A stretch of DNA of 20,959 nt from DATLFP01 sp035540955 (GTDB lineage: Bacteria; Actinomycetota; Acidimicrobiia; Acidimicrobiales; CADCSY01), in NCBI GenBank assembly GCA_035540955.1, contig DATLFP010000258.1:1-20959 (forward strand), in the 5' to 3' direction. Positions 7,509 to 13,991 of this stretch are shown here, piece after piece (the stretch's first letter is position 1; every line of letters starts with the position of its first letter). Under the pieces are notes generated by a model. The model was not told the origin of the DNA. It saw only the letters and a program-made list of their open reading frames with translations, and did no database searches. Made by a program: the position numbers and the translations under genes.

Positions 7509-8089
7509 GCTCCTCCTTCGTCGCGGAGTGCCCGCGCGTAACGGCGGTGCCGCCACAGCGCGATGCCGAGGTAGAGGGCGACGGCCAGCTGGCTCAGGTG
7601 CAGCACCGCGCCGCCGTTGAACTCGCCGATCTCGCGCACGCCGAGGACGCCGAACGCGAGGCCCAGTGGCACGCCGGCGGTGACGGCGGCCGGCAGCCAC
7701 ACCGGACGGAGTGCGGCGAGGGCCACGACCAACCCCACCGCGACGAGGGCCAGACCGCCCTCGGTGGCGAAGTGGACCGAGTTGGGCTCACCGACGTTGC
7801 GGGCGATCCACTCGGGGTTCACCAGGTTGCCGACACCGTGGGAGATGAACAGGTACGCCATGGCCGCCGCCGCCACCCGCACCGGCGCCAACCGGCGGTG
7901 GGCCGTGCGTCGCAGCTCGCCGGCGACCCGGGCTCCGAGCGCCGGCGGCGGGTCGGTCCGGATCGTGGCCGCCAGCCGGTGGACGACTGCGTCGTCGTCG
8001 GCGGTCCACCGCCCGGCGAGCACCGCGTCGATCTGCGCATCGAGCGCGAGCGCGGCCCGCTCGTGATCGGGGTCGAAGGCGTCACTCAT
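7505..8089 (-). CDS. Putative membrane-anchored anti-sigma factor
   Basis: 194 aa, ATG at 8089. The soluble N-terminus (about 1-70) reads LDAQIDAVLAGR...DDDAVVHRLAATIRTDPPPALGARVAGEL. This pattern is common in proteins encoded just downstream of actinobacterial ECF sigma genes. It lacks the HxxxCxxC zinc motif of ZAS anti-sigma factors. Four hydrophobic helices follow (about 73-92, 108-127, 130-152, 160-181), containing HFATEGG. The ORF overlaps the sigma gene by 8 nt, the classic stoichiometric arrangement of sigma and anti-sigma. Assignment rests on position and N-terminal composition; binding is not shown. The inhibitory domain is joined to a DoxX-like module shared with the next gene. Confidence 0.7.
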   Translation of the reverse strand: MSDAFDPDHERAALALDAQIDAVLAGRWTADDDAVVHRLAATIRTDPPPALGARVAGELRRTAHRRLAPVRVAAAAMAYLFISHGVGNLVNPEWIARNVGEPNSVHFATEGGLALVAVGLVVALAALRPVWLPAAVTAGVPLGLAFGVLGVREIGEFNGGAVLHLSQLAVALYLGIALWRHRRYARALRDEGGA

Positions 8090-8576
8090 CGGTCATCACC
8101 CCCCGCAGCTTCGTGACCGCGCGGTGCAGCAACATCCGCGCCGCCGTCGGTGAGATGCCGAGGGCGTCACCGATCTCGGCCGAGCTCAGCTCGGCGCCGA
8201 AGCGCAACGCCACCACCTCGCGCTCCCGCTCGCGAAGCCCGTCGAGGAGCCGGTGGACGTCCTCGGTGGTGGCCGCCCGCTCCACGGCCTCGACGGGATC
8301 GTCGCTGGAGATCCCGGCCCGGTCGGGGACGGAGGCGGTCGGGTCCTCGGGCCGCCGTCGACGCCAGAAGTCCGCCACCGCGTGGCGGGCGATGCCCACG
8401 AGCCATGCCCGGGGCATGCCGCTGGCCGGGTCATAGCCCTCGACCGTGCGCAGGGCGCGGGTGAACACGTCGCTCGTCACGTCCTCGGCGTCGGCGTCGG
8501 TGGGGACCCGGGCGCGCGCGTACCGCCACACGGCGGTGGCGTGATCGCGATAGAGCACCCCCGGGTCGAGGGACAT
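8082..8576 (-). CDS. ECF-type RNA polymerase sigma factor
   Basis: 164 aa, ATG at 8576. Sigma region 2 (about 8-72) contains YRDHATAVWRYARARV, DAEDVTSDVFTRAL and PRAWLVGIARHAVADFWRRR. Sigma region 4 (about 110-160) contains LREREREVVALRFGAELSSAEIGDALGISPTAARMLLHRAVTKLR. There is no region 1 or 3, as expected for ECF factors. It directs RNA polymerase to a small regulon, typically including its own operon. The 43-nt upstream gap contains no TANNNT box at the leaderless position and instead holds a GGGGAG run directly against the ATG. Translation overlaps the downstream putative anti-sigma gene by 8 nt. Confidence 0.93.
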   Translation of the reverse strand: MSLDPGVLYRDHATAVWRYARARVPTDADAEDVTSDVFTRALRTVEGYDPASGMPRAWLVGIARHAVADFWRRRRPEDPTASVPDRAGISSDDPVEAVERAATTEDVHRLLDGLREREREVVALRFGAELSSAEIGDALGISPTAARMLLHRAVTKLRGVMTDE

Positions 8577-8619
8577 CTCCCCGATCTTCGTCGCTCGCCG
8601 CCTGCCCGTAACGGTCTGC

Positions 8620-9534
8620 TCAGTCGAGGTCGGCGGGGGTGACGGGGCGCTCCTCGGTCTCCTCGTAGCCGACGCGGAGCCACACGTCGCCGAGGGTCGA
8701 CCAGTAGTACACCTGCCAGTGGTAGTAGCCGAGGAACGCCCGCTCGTCCTCGATCATCTGCCCGGCGTAGGCCTTGACGGCGATGACGTACTTCTCCGTC
8801 GGGTTGTAGCGGTAGAGGGCGTTGTCCATGTCGCCCGGCGCGCCGTTCGCGTGCAGGTAGCGGGCGGCGGCCCGGATGGCGTCGCCGGTGTCGTTGATGT
8901 CCCCCTCGCCGTACGCCTCCCACGTGCTCGGAAGGAACTGCATCGGGCCCTGGGCGCCAGCGGTGCTCGTCCCCCGGATGCGCCCCATGCGGGTCTCGGT
9001 CAGGTGGACGGCGGCGAGGTACTGCCACCGGACGCCGAACTCCGCCTCGGCCGCCTCGTAGTGGGCCCGCAGCACGGCGGGCGGCTCCGGCTCGATGATG
9101 CGCCACGCCGGCAGGTGGGGACGGGGGTTGCGCACGAGCGCCCGCAGCTGGCGTCCGGCCTCGACGTTGGCGTCGACGGCGGCATGCAGGGAGTCGGGGA
9201 GTGCCGCCTCGACCTCGGCATCCCACTCGGGCTGGGCGGCGAGCGCCCGGTAGGCAACCTGCTGCAGATGGCCGGCGGCGGCCAGCCCCGCTTCGCTCGT
9301 GGCGGCATCGGCGATGGCCGCGTGGGCCGCCTCGATCTGCGCCGCGAGCCCGGCCGGGTCGGTGGCCGCCACCGGCGCGGCGTCGAGGTCGACCTCGGTG
9401 GTCGTGGTGGTGGCTCCCGTCGTCACCGTGGTCGCCACCGTCGTGGTCGTGACGGTGGTGGGTGCCGCGTCGTCGTCGCCGCTGCTGCACGCGGCGACCA
9501 GGGCGAGGGCGAGGAGAGCAGTGCGGCGTCGCAT
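8620..9534 (-). CDS. Secreted lytic murein transglycosylase lipoprotein (SLT-like)
   Basis: 304 aa, ATG at 9534. The lipobox LVAAC places the lipidated Cys at residue 16. A Thr/Val low-complexity linker (about 25-47) and a helical segment to about 150 follow. The C-terminal catalytic domain has LTETRMG with Glu180, then GAQGPMQFLPSTWEAYG (193-209), AIRAAARYLHANGAP and ALYRYNP..KYV, the order found in membrane-bound lytic transglycosylases. It should cleave MurNAc-GlcNAc bonds in peptidoglycan outside the membrane. The start overlaps the stop of the sugar dehydrogenase gene by ATGA. The gap to the sigma gene is 43 nt, so the sigma operon may receive read-through transcription. Confidence 0.9.
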   Translation of the reverse strand: MRRRTALLALALVAACSSGDDDAAPTTVTTTTVATTVTTGATTTTTEVDLDAAPVAATDPAGLAAQIEAAHAAIADAATSEAGLAAAGHLQQVAYRALAAQPEWDAEVEAALPDSLHAAVDANVEAGRQLRALVRNPRPHLPAWRIIEPEPPAVLRAHYEAAEAEFGVRWQYLAAVHLTETRMGRIRGTSTAGAQGPMQFLPSTWEAYGEGDINDTGDAIRAAARYLHANGAPGDMDNALYRYNPTEKYVIAVKAYAGQMIEDERAFLGYYHWQVYYWSTLGDVWLRVGYEETEERPVTPADLD

Positions 9535-10703
9535 CAGGCGGGCTCTACCCGGAAGACCCCGCCGCCGAGCGACAGCACGTACAGCTCGCCGTCGGCGTCC
9601 TCGCCGAAGGACGCCACCAGTCCGCCCGGCACGCCGACGCCGAGATCGCGGTGCTCGATGCCGTCGGCGCCAGCCCGCAGCACCCGCAGCGACGCGGTGT
9701 AGGTGTCGGCGAAGAAGTAGATGCCGTGCCAGGCCTCGTGACCGCCGCGGTACACGAACCCGCCAACGACCGACTGTCCCTCGTCGCGCCCGTACTCGAA
9801 CACCGGGAACAGCAGGCCGTCGCGATCGCCGCCCTCGAACTCGTGCGTGCCCTCGAACCGGTCCCAACCGAGGTCGACCCCCGCCGGTGTTCCCGCCGGG
9901 ATCAGGTCGATCTCCTCCCACTGGTTCTGGCCCACGTCGCCGACCCACACGTCGCCGGTGGCGCGGTCGAAGGAGAAGCGCCACGGGTTGCGCAGCCCGA
10001 TGGCCCACCGCTCGGGCTCGCCGCCGGCGGCCGGGTCGAACCGGAGGATCTTGCCGAGCGGGGAGTCGGGGTTCTCGGCGTTGTCCTGCGGATCGCCGGC
10101 GGCGCCGCCGTCTCCGAGGCCGAGGTAGAGGAGCCCGTCGGGTCCGAACGTGAGTCGGCCGCCGTTGTGGTTGGGGAACGGCTGACGGGTCCCGAAGACG
10201 GTGCGACGGGAGGCGGTGTCGACGTCGGCCGGCCGGGGGCCCATCGCCCACTCGTCGACCCGGGTGTCGCCGTCGCGGTTCGTGTAGTGGGCGTAGAGCA
10301 TCGAGCCGTCGGGTGAGAAGGCGATGCCGAGCAGGCCCTGCTCGTTGCCGCCGGACACGTCGCCGCTGATGTCGAGCGCGAGCTGCGGTTCGGCGCCGGG
10401 CGCCGCCACGTGCTGCACCCGGCCTCCCTTCTCGGCCACGAACAGGCCCGGTGTCCCGGGCCGGAACGTGAGGTCGAGCGGCTGGGCGAGGTCGGCGATC
10501 TCGACGAGCGTGACGGCCACCTCGTCGAGCGCGATCGTGCCGTCGAGCTCCGGCGCGCTCGCAGTGGGCGACGGGGCCGACGTCGACGCGCTCGTCGTCG
10601 CGGTGTCGTCGGCGGTGCCGTCAGCGTCGTCGTCGCCGCAGCCGGCGACGATCAGCGCGAGGGCGGCCGTGAGCGCGACGGCCCGTCGTCGGCGGCGCGT
10701 CAT
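9534..10703 (-). CDS. PQQ-type sugar (glucose/sorbosone) dehydrogenase-like lipoprotein
   Basis: 389 aa, ATG at 10703. The signal peptide ends in LIVAGC with lipid-accepting Cys22, followed by an Asp/Thr/Ser-rich linker. The beta-propeller domain carries LDLTFRPG, GLLGIAFSPDG, NHNGGRLTFGPDGLLYLGLG (His179, equivalent to the catalytic His of soluble glucose dehydrogenase), LRNPWRFSFD (Arg238) and VWVGDVGQNQWEEIDLI. The family oxidises aldoses using PQQ, but many relatives (YliI, HHIP-like) have no proven substrate, so the call is family level. It is probably anchored on the outer face of the membrane. It starts inside the thioesterase stop (ATGA) and its stop overlaps the transglycosylase start in the same way. 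Confidence 0.88.
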   Translation of the reverse strand: MTRRRRRAVALTAALALIVAGCGDDDADGTADDTATTSASTSAPSPTASAPELDGTIALDEVAVTLVEIADLAQPLDLTFRPGTPGLFVAEKGGRVQHVAAPGAEPQLALDISGDVSGGNEQGLLGIAFSPDGSMLYAHYTNRDGDTRVDEWAMGPRPADVDTASRRTVFGTRQPFPNHNGGRLTFGPDGLLYLGLGDGGAAGDPQDNAENPDSPLGKILRFDPAAGGEPERWAIGLRNPWRFSFDRATGDVWVGDVGQNQWEEIDLIPAGTPAGVDLGWDRFEGTHEFEGGDRDGLLFPVFEYGRDEGQSVVGGFVYRGGHEAWHGIYFFADTYTASLRVLRAGADGIEHRDLGVGVPGGLVASFGEDADGELYVLSLGGGVFRVEPA

Positions 10704-11555
10704 CGGACCTTTCGGATGAGCCCCTCTTGCACGACCGACACGGCGATGCTGCCGTCCCGGGTGAAGATCGAGCCCCGCGCCAGGCCGCGCGAACCCGAGG
10801 TCGACGGTGTGTCCTGCACGTACAGGAGCCACTCGTCGGCCCGGAACGGGCGGTGGAACCACATGGCATGGTCGAGGCTCGCCATCTGGATGGCGTCCTC
10901 GCTCCAGCGCAGCCGGTGGGGAAGCAGCGTGGTGTCGAGCAGGGTCATGTCGCTGGCGTAGGTGACGATGCACGCGTGCAGGGTGAGGTCGTCGCTGAGC
11001 GTGCCGTCGGCCCGCATCCACACCCGCTGGCTCACCTGCGGGGAGCGCGACGGCTCGCTGTCGGGCAGCGGGGCGTCGACGTAGCGCATGTTCGATGGGC
11101 CGGGGCCGGTGGTACCAGTCGCCCATCTGGTCGGCGTAGTCGGCGTAGCGCTCCTTGAACGTGGGGAGCGACTCGGGTGAAGGTGCGTCGGGGAGATCGA
11201 CGGAGAAGTCGAGCCCCTCTTCCGCGACCTGGAACGAGGCGGCCAGGTTGAAGATGGCGCGGCCGTGCTGGACGGCGACGACCCGCCGGGTGGTGAAGGA
11301 CCGCCCGTCGCGGATGCGGTCGACCTCGTAGAGGATCGGGATCGACGGGTCGCCGGGGCGCAGGAAGTAGGCGTGCAGCGAGTGGACCTGGCGCTCGCGC
11401 TCGACGGTCCGGGTGGCGGCCACCAGGGCCTGGCCGGCGACCTGGCCGCCGAAGACCCGCTGGCGGTCCTCGTCGGGCTGGCGCCCGCGGAAGATGTTCT
11501 CCTCGATCTTCTCGAGGTCGAGGAGGTCGACGAGCTCGTCGAGGGCGGTTCCCAC
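10700..11555 (-). pseudogene. Acyl-CoA thioesterase II (TesB-like), interrupted by a +1 frameshift
   Basis: The first frame, from a GTG at 11555, gives DELVDLLDLEKIEENIFRG, VFGGQVAGQALVAATRTV and HSLHAYFLRPGDP, the N-terminal hot-dog domain of TesB, and ends sensibly at DWYHRPRPI. The next frame then gives MRYVDAPLP, WMRADGTL, LHACIVTYASDMTLLDT, ASLDHAMWFHRPFR and RGSIFTRDGSIAVSVVQEGL, the second hot-dog domain. Removing one T of the TT at 11091-11092 restores PIDMRYVD, matching the family consensus, and a ~284-aa protein, close to the usual TesB length. It could be a real inactivating indel, an assembly error, or two chains starting at GTG 11555 and ATG 11089. A TACGCT box at 11563-11568 supports the GTG start over a TTG at 11576. 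Confidence 0.82.
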
Positions 11556-11562
11556 GCCCGGC

Positions 11563-11568
11563 AGCGTA
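11563..11568 (-). promoter_or_regulatory. Putative -10 box (TACGCT) of the thioesterase gene
   Basis: The box lies at -13 to -8 relative to the GTG at 11555 and is adjacent to the half-site array at 11571-11617. Confidence 0.45.
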
Positions 11569-11570
11569 TC

Positions 11571-11617
11571 CGTCAACTCCTACTTGACGATCCCGGGTCG
11601 TCAATGAGAGGTTGACG
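11571..11617. promoter_or_regulatory. Twin palindromes CGTCAA-N7-TTGACG between divergent genes (operator candidate)
   Basis: Site A (11571-11589) and site B (11599-11617) each read CGTCAA-N7-TTGACG with perfect 6-bp arms and unrelated spacers. The inner half-sites form a further TTGACGA-N7-TCGTCAA at 11584-11604. Centres A and B are 28 bp apart. The array fills the space between the thioesterase start and the Clp-N protein start and overlaps both promoter regions. Confidence 0.65.
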
Positions 11618-11619
11618 CC

Positions 11620-12321
11620 ATGGAACTCGACGAGCTCATCGCCCAGGTGCAGGACTCGGCCGTCACCGACGAGCCCCTCGACCGGCTCAGCGCCGCCATG
11701 GGGGTGAAGGCCGACCTCGACGAGGTGGCCGACAGCCTCATCGGGCACTTCGTCGACCAGGCCCGCCGCGCCGGCTGCTCGTGGTCCGAGATCGGGGCGG
11801 CGATGGGCGTCACCAAGCAGGCCGCGCAGCAGCGGCACAAGAGCGAGCGCCGCGGCCGGGGCGACCGGGACCGGCCGTGGCGGTTCGGGCAGTCCTGGAC
11901 CGGACGAGCGCGCGCCGCCGTGCGCGAGGCCGAGCGCGCCGCCGCCGAGCTCGGTCACTCCTACGTCGGGACCGAGCACCTGCTGCTCGGACTCCTGGCG
12001 GTGTCCCAGGGCATCGCCGGGCGGCTGCTCGAGGCCGGCGGCATCACCCGGGAGATGATCGTGGAGCGCGTGCTCCCCAACGACATCGCCCCCGGCGGGC
12101 GACGGAGCCGAGCGCCCATGACGCCCAAGGCGAACCTGGTCATCCAGCAGGCCCTGGCCAACGGCCTGCGGCTCGGGCACAACTACATCGGGACCGAGCA
12201 CCTGCTCCTCGGGGTGTTCGACGTGCCCGACGGCATCGGCGGGTCGGTCCTCATCGAAGCCGGCATGACCAAGGACCAGGTCGAGGCCGACGTCATCGAG
12301 ATCCTGAAGAAGGTCTCGTGA
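11620..12321 (+). CDS. Clp N-terminal-repeat protein with N-terminal helix-turn-helix
   Basis: 233 aa, ATG at 11620. Residues 52-75 (AGCSWSEIGAAMGVTKQAAQQRH) form a helix-turn-helix of the type found in actinobacterial Clp-N proteins. An Arg-rich linker follows. Two Clp-N repeats come next: about 92-150 (AAAELGHSYVGTEHLLLGLL) and 167-232 (ANGLRLGHNYIGTEHLLLGV). These repeats form the substrate/adaptor-binding N-domain of ClpA/ClpC, but there is no AAA+ ATPase here, so this is a stand-alone DNA-binding or adaptor-like protein. Autoregulation through the palindromes immediately upstream is attractive but unproven. The stop overlaps a 24-codon ORF by GTGA. A TTGACG at 11584-11589 could act as the -35 for a weak GAGGTT -10 at 11608-11613. 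Confidence 0.88.
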   Translation: MELDELIAQVQDSAVTDEPLDRLSAAMGVKADLDEVADSLIGHFVDQARRAGCSWSEIGAAMGVTKQAAQQRHKSERRGRGDRDRPWRFGQSWTGRARAAVREAERAAAELGHSYVGTEHLLLGLLAVSQGIAGRLLEAGGITREMIVERVLPNDIAPGGRRSRAPMTPKANLVIQQALANGLRLGHNYIGTEHLLLGVFDVPDGIGGSVLIEAGMTKDQVEADVIEILKKVS

Positions 12322-12392
12322 GCGCGCCGGCGGGCCACCTCGTCGACGTCGAAATTGCGCGCGCGCTGCGCGAGGAGACCAGGAAGGATTGA
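12318..12392 (+). CDS. Small overlapping ORF, 24 aa
   Basis: The GTG at 12318 overlaps the Clp-N gene stop (GTGA). The product, MSAPAGHLVDVEIARALREE then TRKD, has a possible short amphipathic helix and no recognisable domain. The end of this ORF contains AGGAAGGA (12381-12388), a strong Shine-Dalgarno for the next GTG at 12397. Translation of the small ORF may therefore control access to that site. It is either a real coupled leader-type peptide or a chance in-frame stretch; the exact overlap and absence of any other gene in the gap favour the former only moderately. Confidence 0.35.
   Translation: MSAPAGHLVDVEIARALREETRKD
12381..12388 (+). promoter_or_regulatory. Strong Shine-Dalgarno (AGGAAGGA) for the 61-aa ORF
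   Basis: It lies 8 nt before the GTG at 12397. It is one of very few canonical ribosome-binding sites in this window, where most starts look leaderless or coupled, and it settles the start of the small gene. Confidence 0.65.
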
Positions 12393-12396
12393 GCTC

Positions 12397-12582
12397 GTGG
12401 ACCGGCTGACGACCCAGGCGACCGAGCAGCTGCGCGGGCTCGCGCTCGACGCGGCCCACGAGCGCCGCGTGCTCGGGCACGCGGCGGCGATGGCGTGCGC
12501 CGAGATCGGGCCCGAGCACATCGAGCTGGGTGTCGTGATCGACGCCGCTCGGCGGGACGCGGGGGTCACGTCCGCGGCCTAG
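12397..12582 (+). CDS. Small protein resembling a single degenerate Clp-N half-repeat
   Basis: 61 aa, GTG start chosen from the AGGAAGGA site. The middle, RRVLGHAAAMACAEIGPEHI then ELGVVIDAA, resembles the Clp-N motif LGHNYIGTEHLLLGV of the upstream gene. G-P/T-E-H and L-G-V are conserved. Only one half-repeat is present, so it is either a diverged partner of the Clp-N/HTH protein or a remnant of a duplicated repeat. It follows the Clp-N gene and the 24-codon ORF on the same strand with no promoter of its own visible, so it is probably in the same transcript. Its TAG stop is shared with the predicted -10 box of the GH1 gene. Confidence 0.65.
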   Translation: MDRLTTQATEQLRGLALDAAHERRVLGHAAAMACAEIGPEHIELGVVIDAARRDAGVTSAA

Positions 12583-12585
12583 CGT
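12580..12585 (+). promoter_or_regulatory. Putative -10 box (TAGCGT) of the GH1 gene
   Basis: The box is at -12 to -7 from the ATG at 12592; its first three bases are the stop codon of the preceding small gene. Confidence 0.45.
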
Positions 12586-12591
12586 CGCCGC

Positions 12592-13770
12592 ATGAGCGAG
12601 CACGCGAGCGCCTTCCCCGACGGGTTCACCTGGGGCACGGCCACGGCCGCCCACCAGATCGAAGGCGGGAACTGGAACAACGACTGGTGGGCGTGGGAGC
12701 ACAACCCCGACTCGGGCACGACCGAGCCGTCGGGCGACTGCTGCGACAGCTATCACCGCTACGCCGACGACCACGCGATCGTCGCCGACCTCGGGCTCGA
12801 CAGCTACCGGTTCTCGATCGAGTGGGCCCGCATCGAGCCCGAGGAGGGCGAGTTCTCCTTCGCCGCCCTCGATCACTACAAGCGAGTGTGCGACGACCTG
12901 CGCGAGCGAGGCGTCACTCCGGTGGTCACGTTCCACCACTTCACCACCCCTCGCTGGGTCGCCCACCATGGCGGGTGGGAGGAGCCCGACACCGCCGGCC
13001 GGTTCGCCCGCTACTGCGAGCGGGTCACCCGCCACCTCGGCGACCTCATCGGGACCGCCTGCACCATCAACGAGCCGAACATGGTCGCCACCCACGGCTA
13101 CCTCACCGGCGTGTTCCCGCCCGGCCACCGCAACGCCGCGATGCGACGCGCCGTCAACGACGTGTTCTGCCATGCCCACCGCGCTGCCGTTGACGCGATC
13201 AAGGGCGTGCGCAGCGACCTCGACGTCGGGCTCACGCTGGCCATGACCTCGCCGCACCCGGTCGACGGCGGCGAGGAGCGGGCGAAGCGCATCATGCGCA
13301 ACCTCGAGGACGTCTACCTCGAGGCCGCGACCGGCGATGACTTCATCGGCGTGCAGACGTACTCCCGCACCCGCATCGGTCCCGATGGCGCGCTCGGTCC
13401 CGAGCCCGGCGTCCGCACCACGCTGATGGGCTACGAGTTCTGGCCCGAGGCCCTCGAGGAGACGATCCGCCGGGCGTGGGACCTGACCGACCACACGCCG
13501 ATCATCGTGACCGAGAACGGCATCGGCACCGACGACGACGACGAGCGCATCGAGTACGTCGAACGGGCGCTCAGGGGGGTGCTGCGGGCCATCGCCGACG
13601 GCATCGAGGTGCGCGGGTACACGTACTGGTCGCTGCTCGACAACTTCGAGTGGGCCCTCGGCTACGGCCCCACCTTCGGCCTCGTGGCCGTCGACCGCTC
13701 GAGCTTCGTCCGCACGCCGAAGGCCTCGGCCCGCTGGTACGGGGACGTCGCCAAGGCCAACGCGCTGTGA
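12592..13770 (+). CDS. Glycoside hydrolase family 1 (beta-glucosidase/6-phospho-beta-glycosidase type)
   Basis: 392 aa. The N-terminal FPDGFTWGTATAAHQIEGG is the GH1 signature. The acid/base is Glu161 in INEPN (159-163) and the nucleophile is Glu308 in IIVTENGIG. The aglycone/TIM-barrel tail YTYWSLLDNFEWALGY is present near 340-355. At 392 aa it is shorter than the usual ~450, but all catalytic elements are intact. It has no signal peptide, so it acts on imported glycosides in the cytoplasm. The exact sugar specificity is not determinable. No sugar transporter or regulator is adjacent. The TAGCGT box 7-12 nt upstream supports this ATG as a leaderless start. Confidence 0.93.
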   Translation: MSEHASAFPDGFTWGTATAAHQIEGGNWNNDWWAWEHNPDSGTTEPSGDCCDSYHRYADDHAIVADLGLDSYRFSIEWARIEPEEGEFSFAALDHYKRVCDDLRERGVTPVVTFHHFTTPRWVAHHGGWEEPDTAGRFARYCERVTRHLGDLIGTACTINEPNMVATHGYLTGVFPPGHRNAAMRRAVNDVFCHAHRAAVDAIKGVRSDLDVGLTLAMTSPHPVDGGEERAKRIMRNLEDVYLEAATGDDFIGVQTYSRTRIGPDGALGPEPGVRTTLMGYEFWPEALEETIRRAWDLTDHTPIIVTENGIGTDDDDERIEYVERALRGVLRAIADGIEVRGYTYWSLLDNFEWALGYGPTFGLVAVDRSSFVRTPKASARWYGDVAKANAL

Positions 13771-13991
13771 CATTGCCTGCGCTCCGGGGCGTCGCGGCTC
13801 GCTGACGCTCGCGAGCGGCCCACCGCTCCGGCGGGCCTGCGTCGTGCGCGCCGCCGCGGCGTCGGGTCGGGGCCCTGCGGGCGAGGGCCGACTTGCTCCT
13901 TCGCTCCGGGGCGTCGCGGCTCGCTGGCGCCCGCTTTCGACGCAGAAGGTGACTGCGGGGGTGCGGGGATCCGGCGATACCGTGCGTGTCC
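13771..13991. repeat. Intergenic stretch with 25-bp direct repeat and hairpins
   Basis: No convincing gene is present. A 25-bp sequence beginning CGCTCCGGGGCG occurs exactly at 13780-13804 and 13902-13926. Between them lie a perfect 10-bp palindrome GCTCGCGAGC (13807-13816) and a strong hairpin at 13866-13892 (GTCGG..CCCT paired with AGGG..CCGAC, 7-nt loop, 2-nt bulge). The structure resembles an extragenic palindromic repeat unit. The hairpin could stop or stabilise the GH1 transcript but has no T tract. Confidence 0.55.
13978..13983 (+). promoter_or_regulatory. Putative -10 box (TACCGT) of the GtrA-like gene
   Basis: It lies 9-14 nt before the GTG at 13992. It would place the transcription start downstream of the alternative in-frame GTG at 13986, favouring 13992. 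Confidence 0.4.

Noticed and set aside
8600..8619. CCGT-T-ACGG palindrome upstream of the sigma gene as an ECF promoter or operator
   Set aside because: The arms are only 4 bp and no second copy or -35/-10 pair is visible; too short to support.
9534..11576. Single 680-aa thioesterase-dehydrogenase fusion protein
   Set aside because: The middle third in this frame is meaningless Arg/Pro/His-rich sequence while the next frame encodes the second TesB domain; a frameshift explains it, and the dehydrogenase has its own signal peptide.
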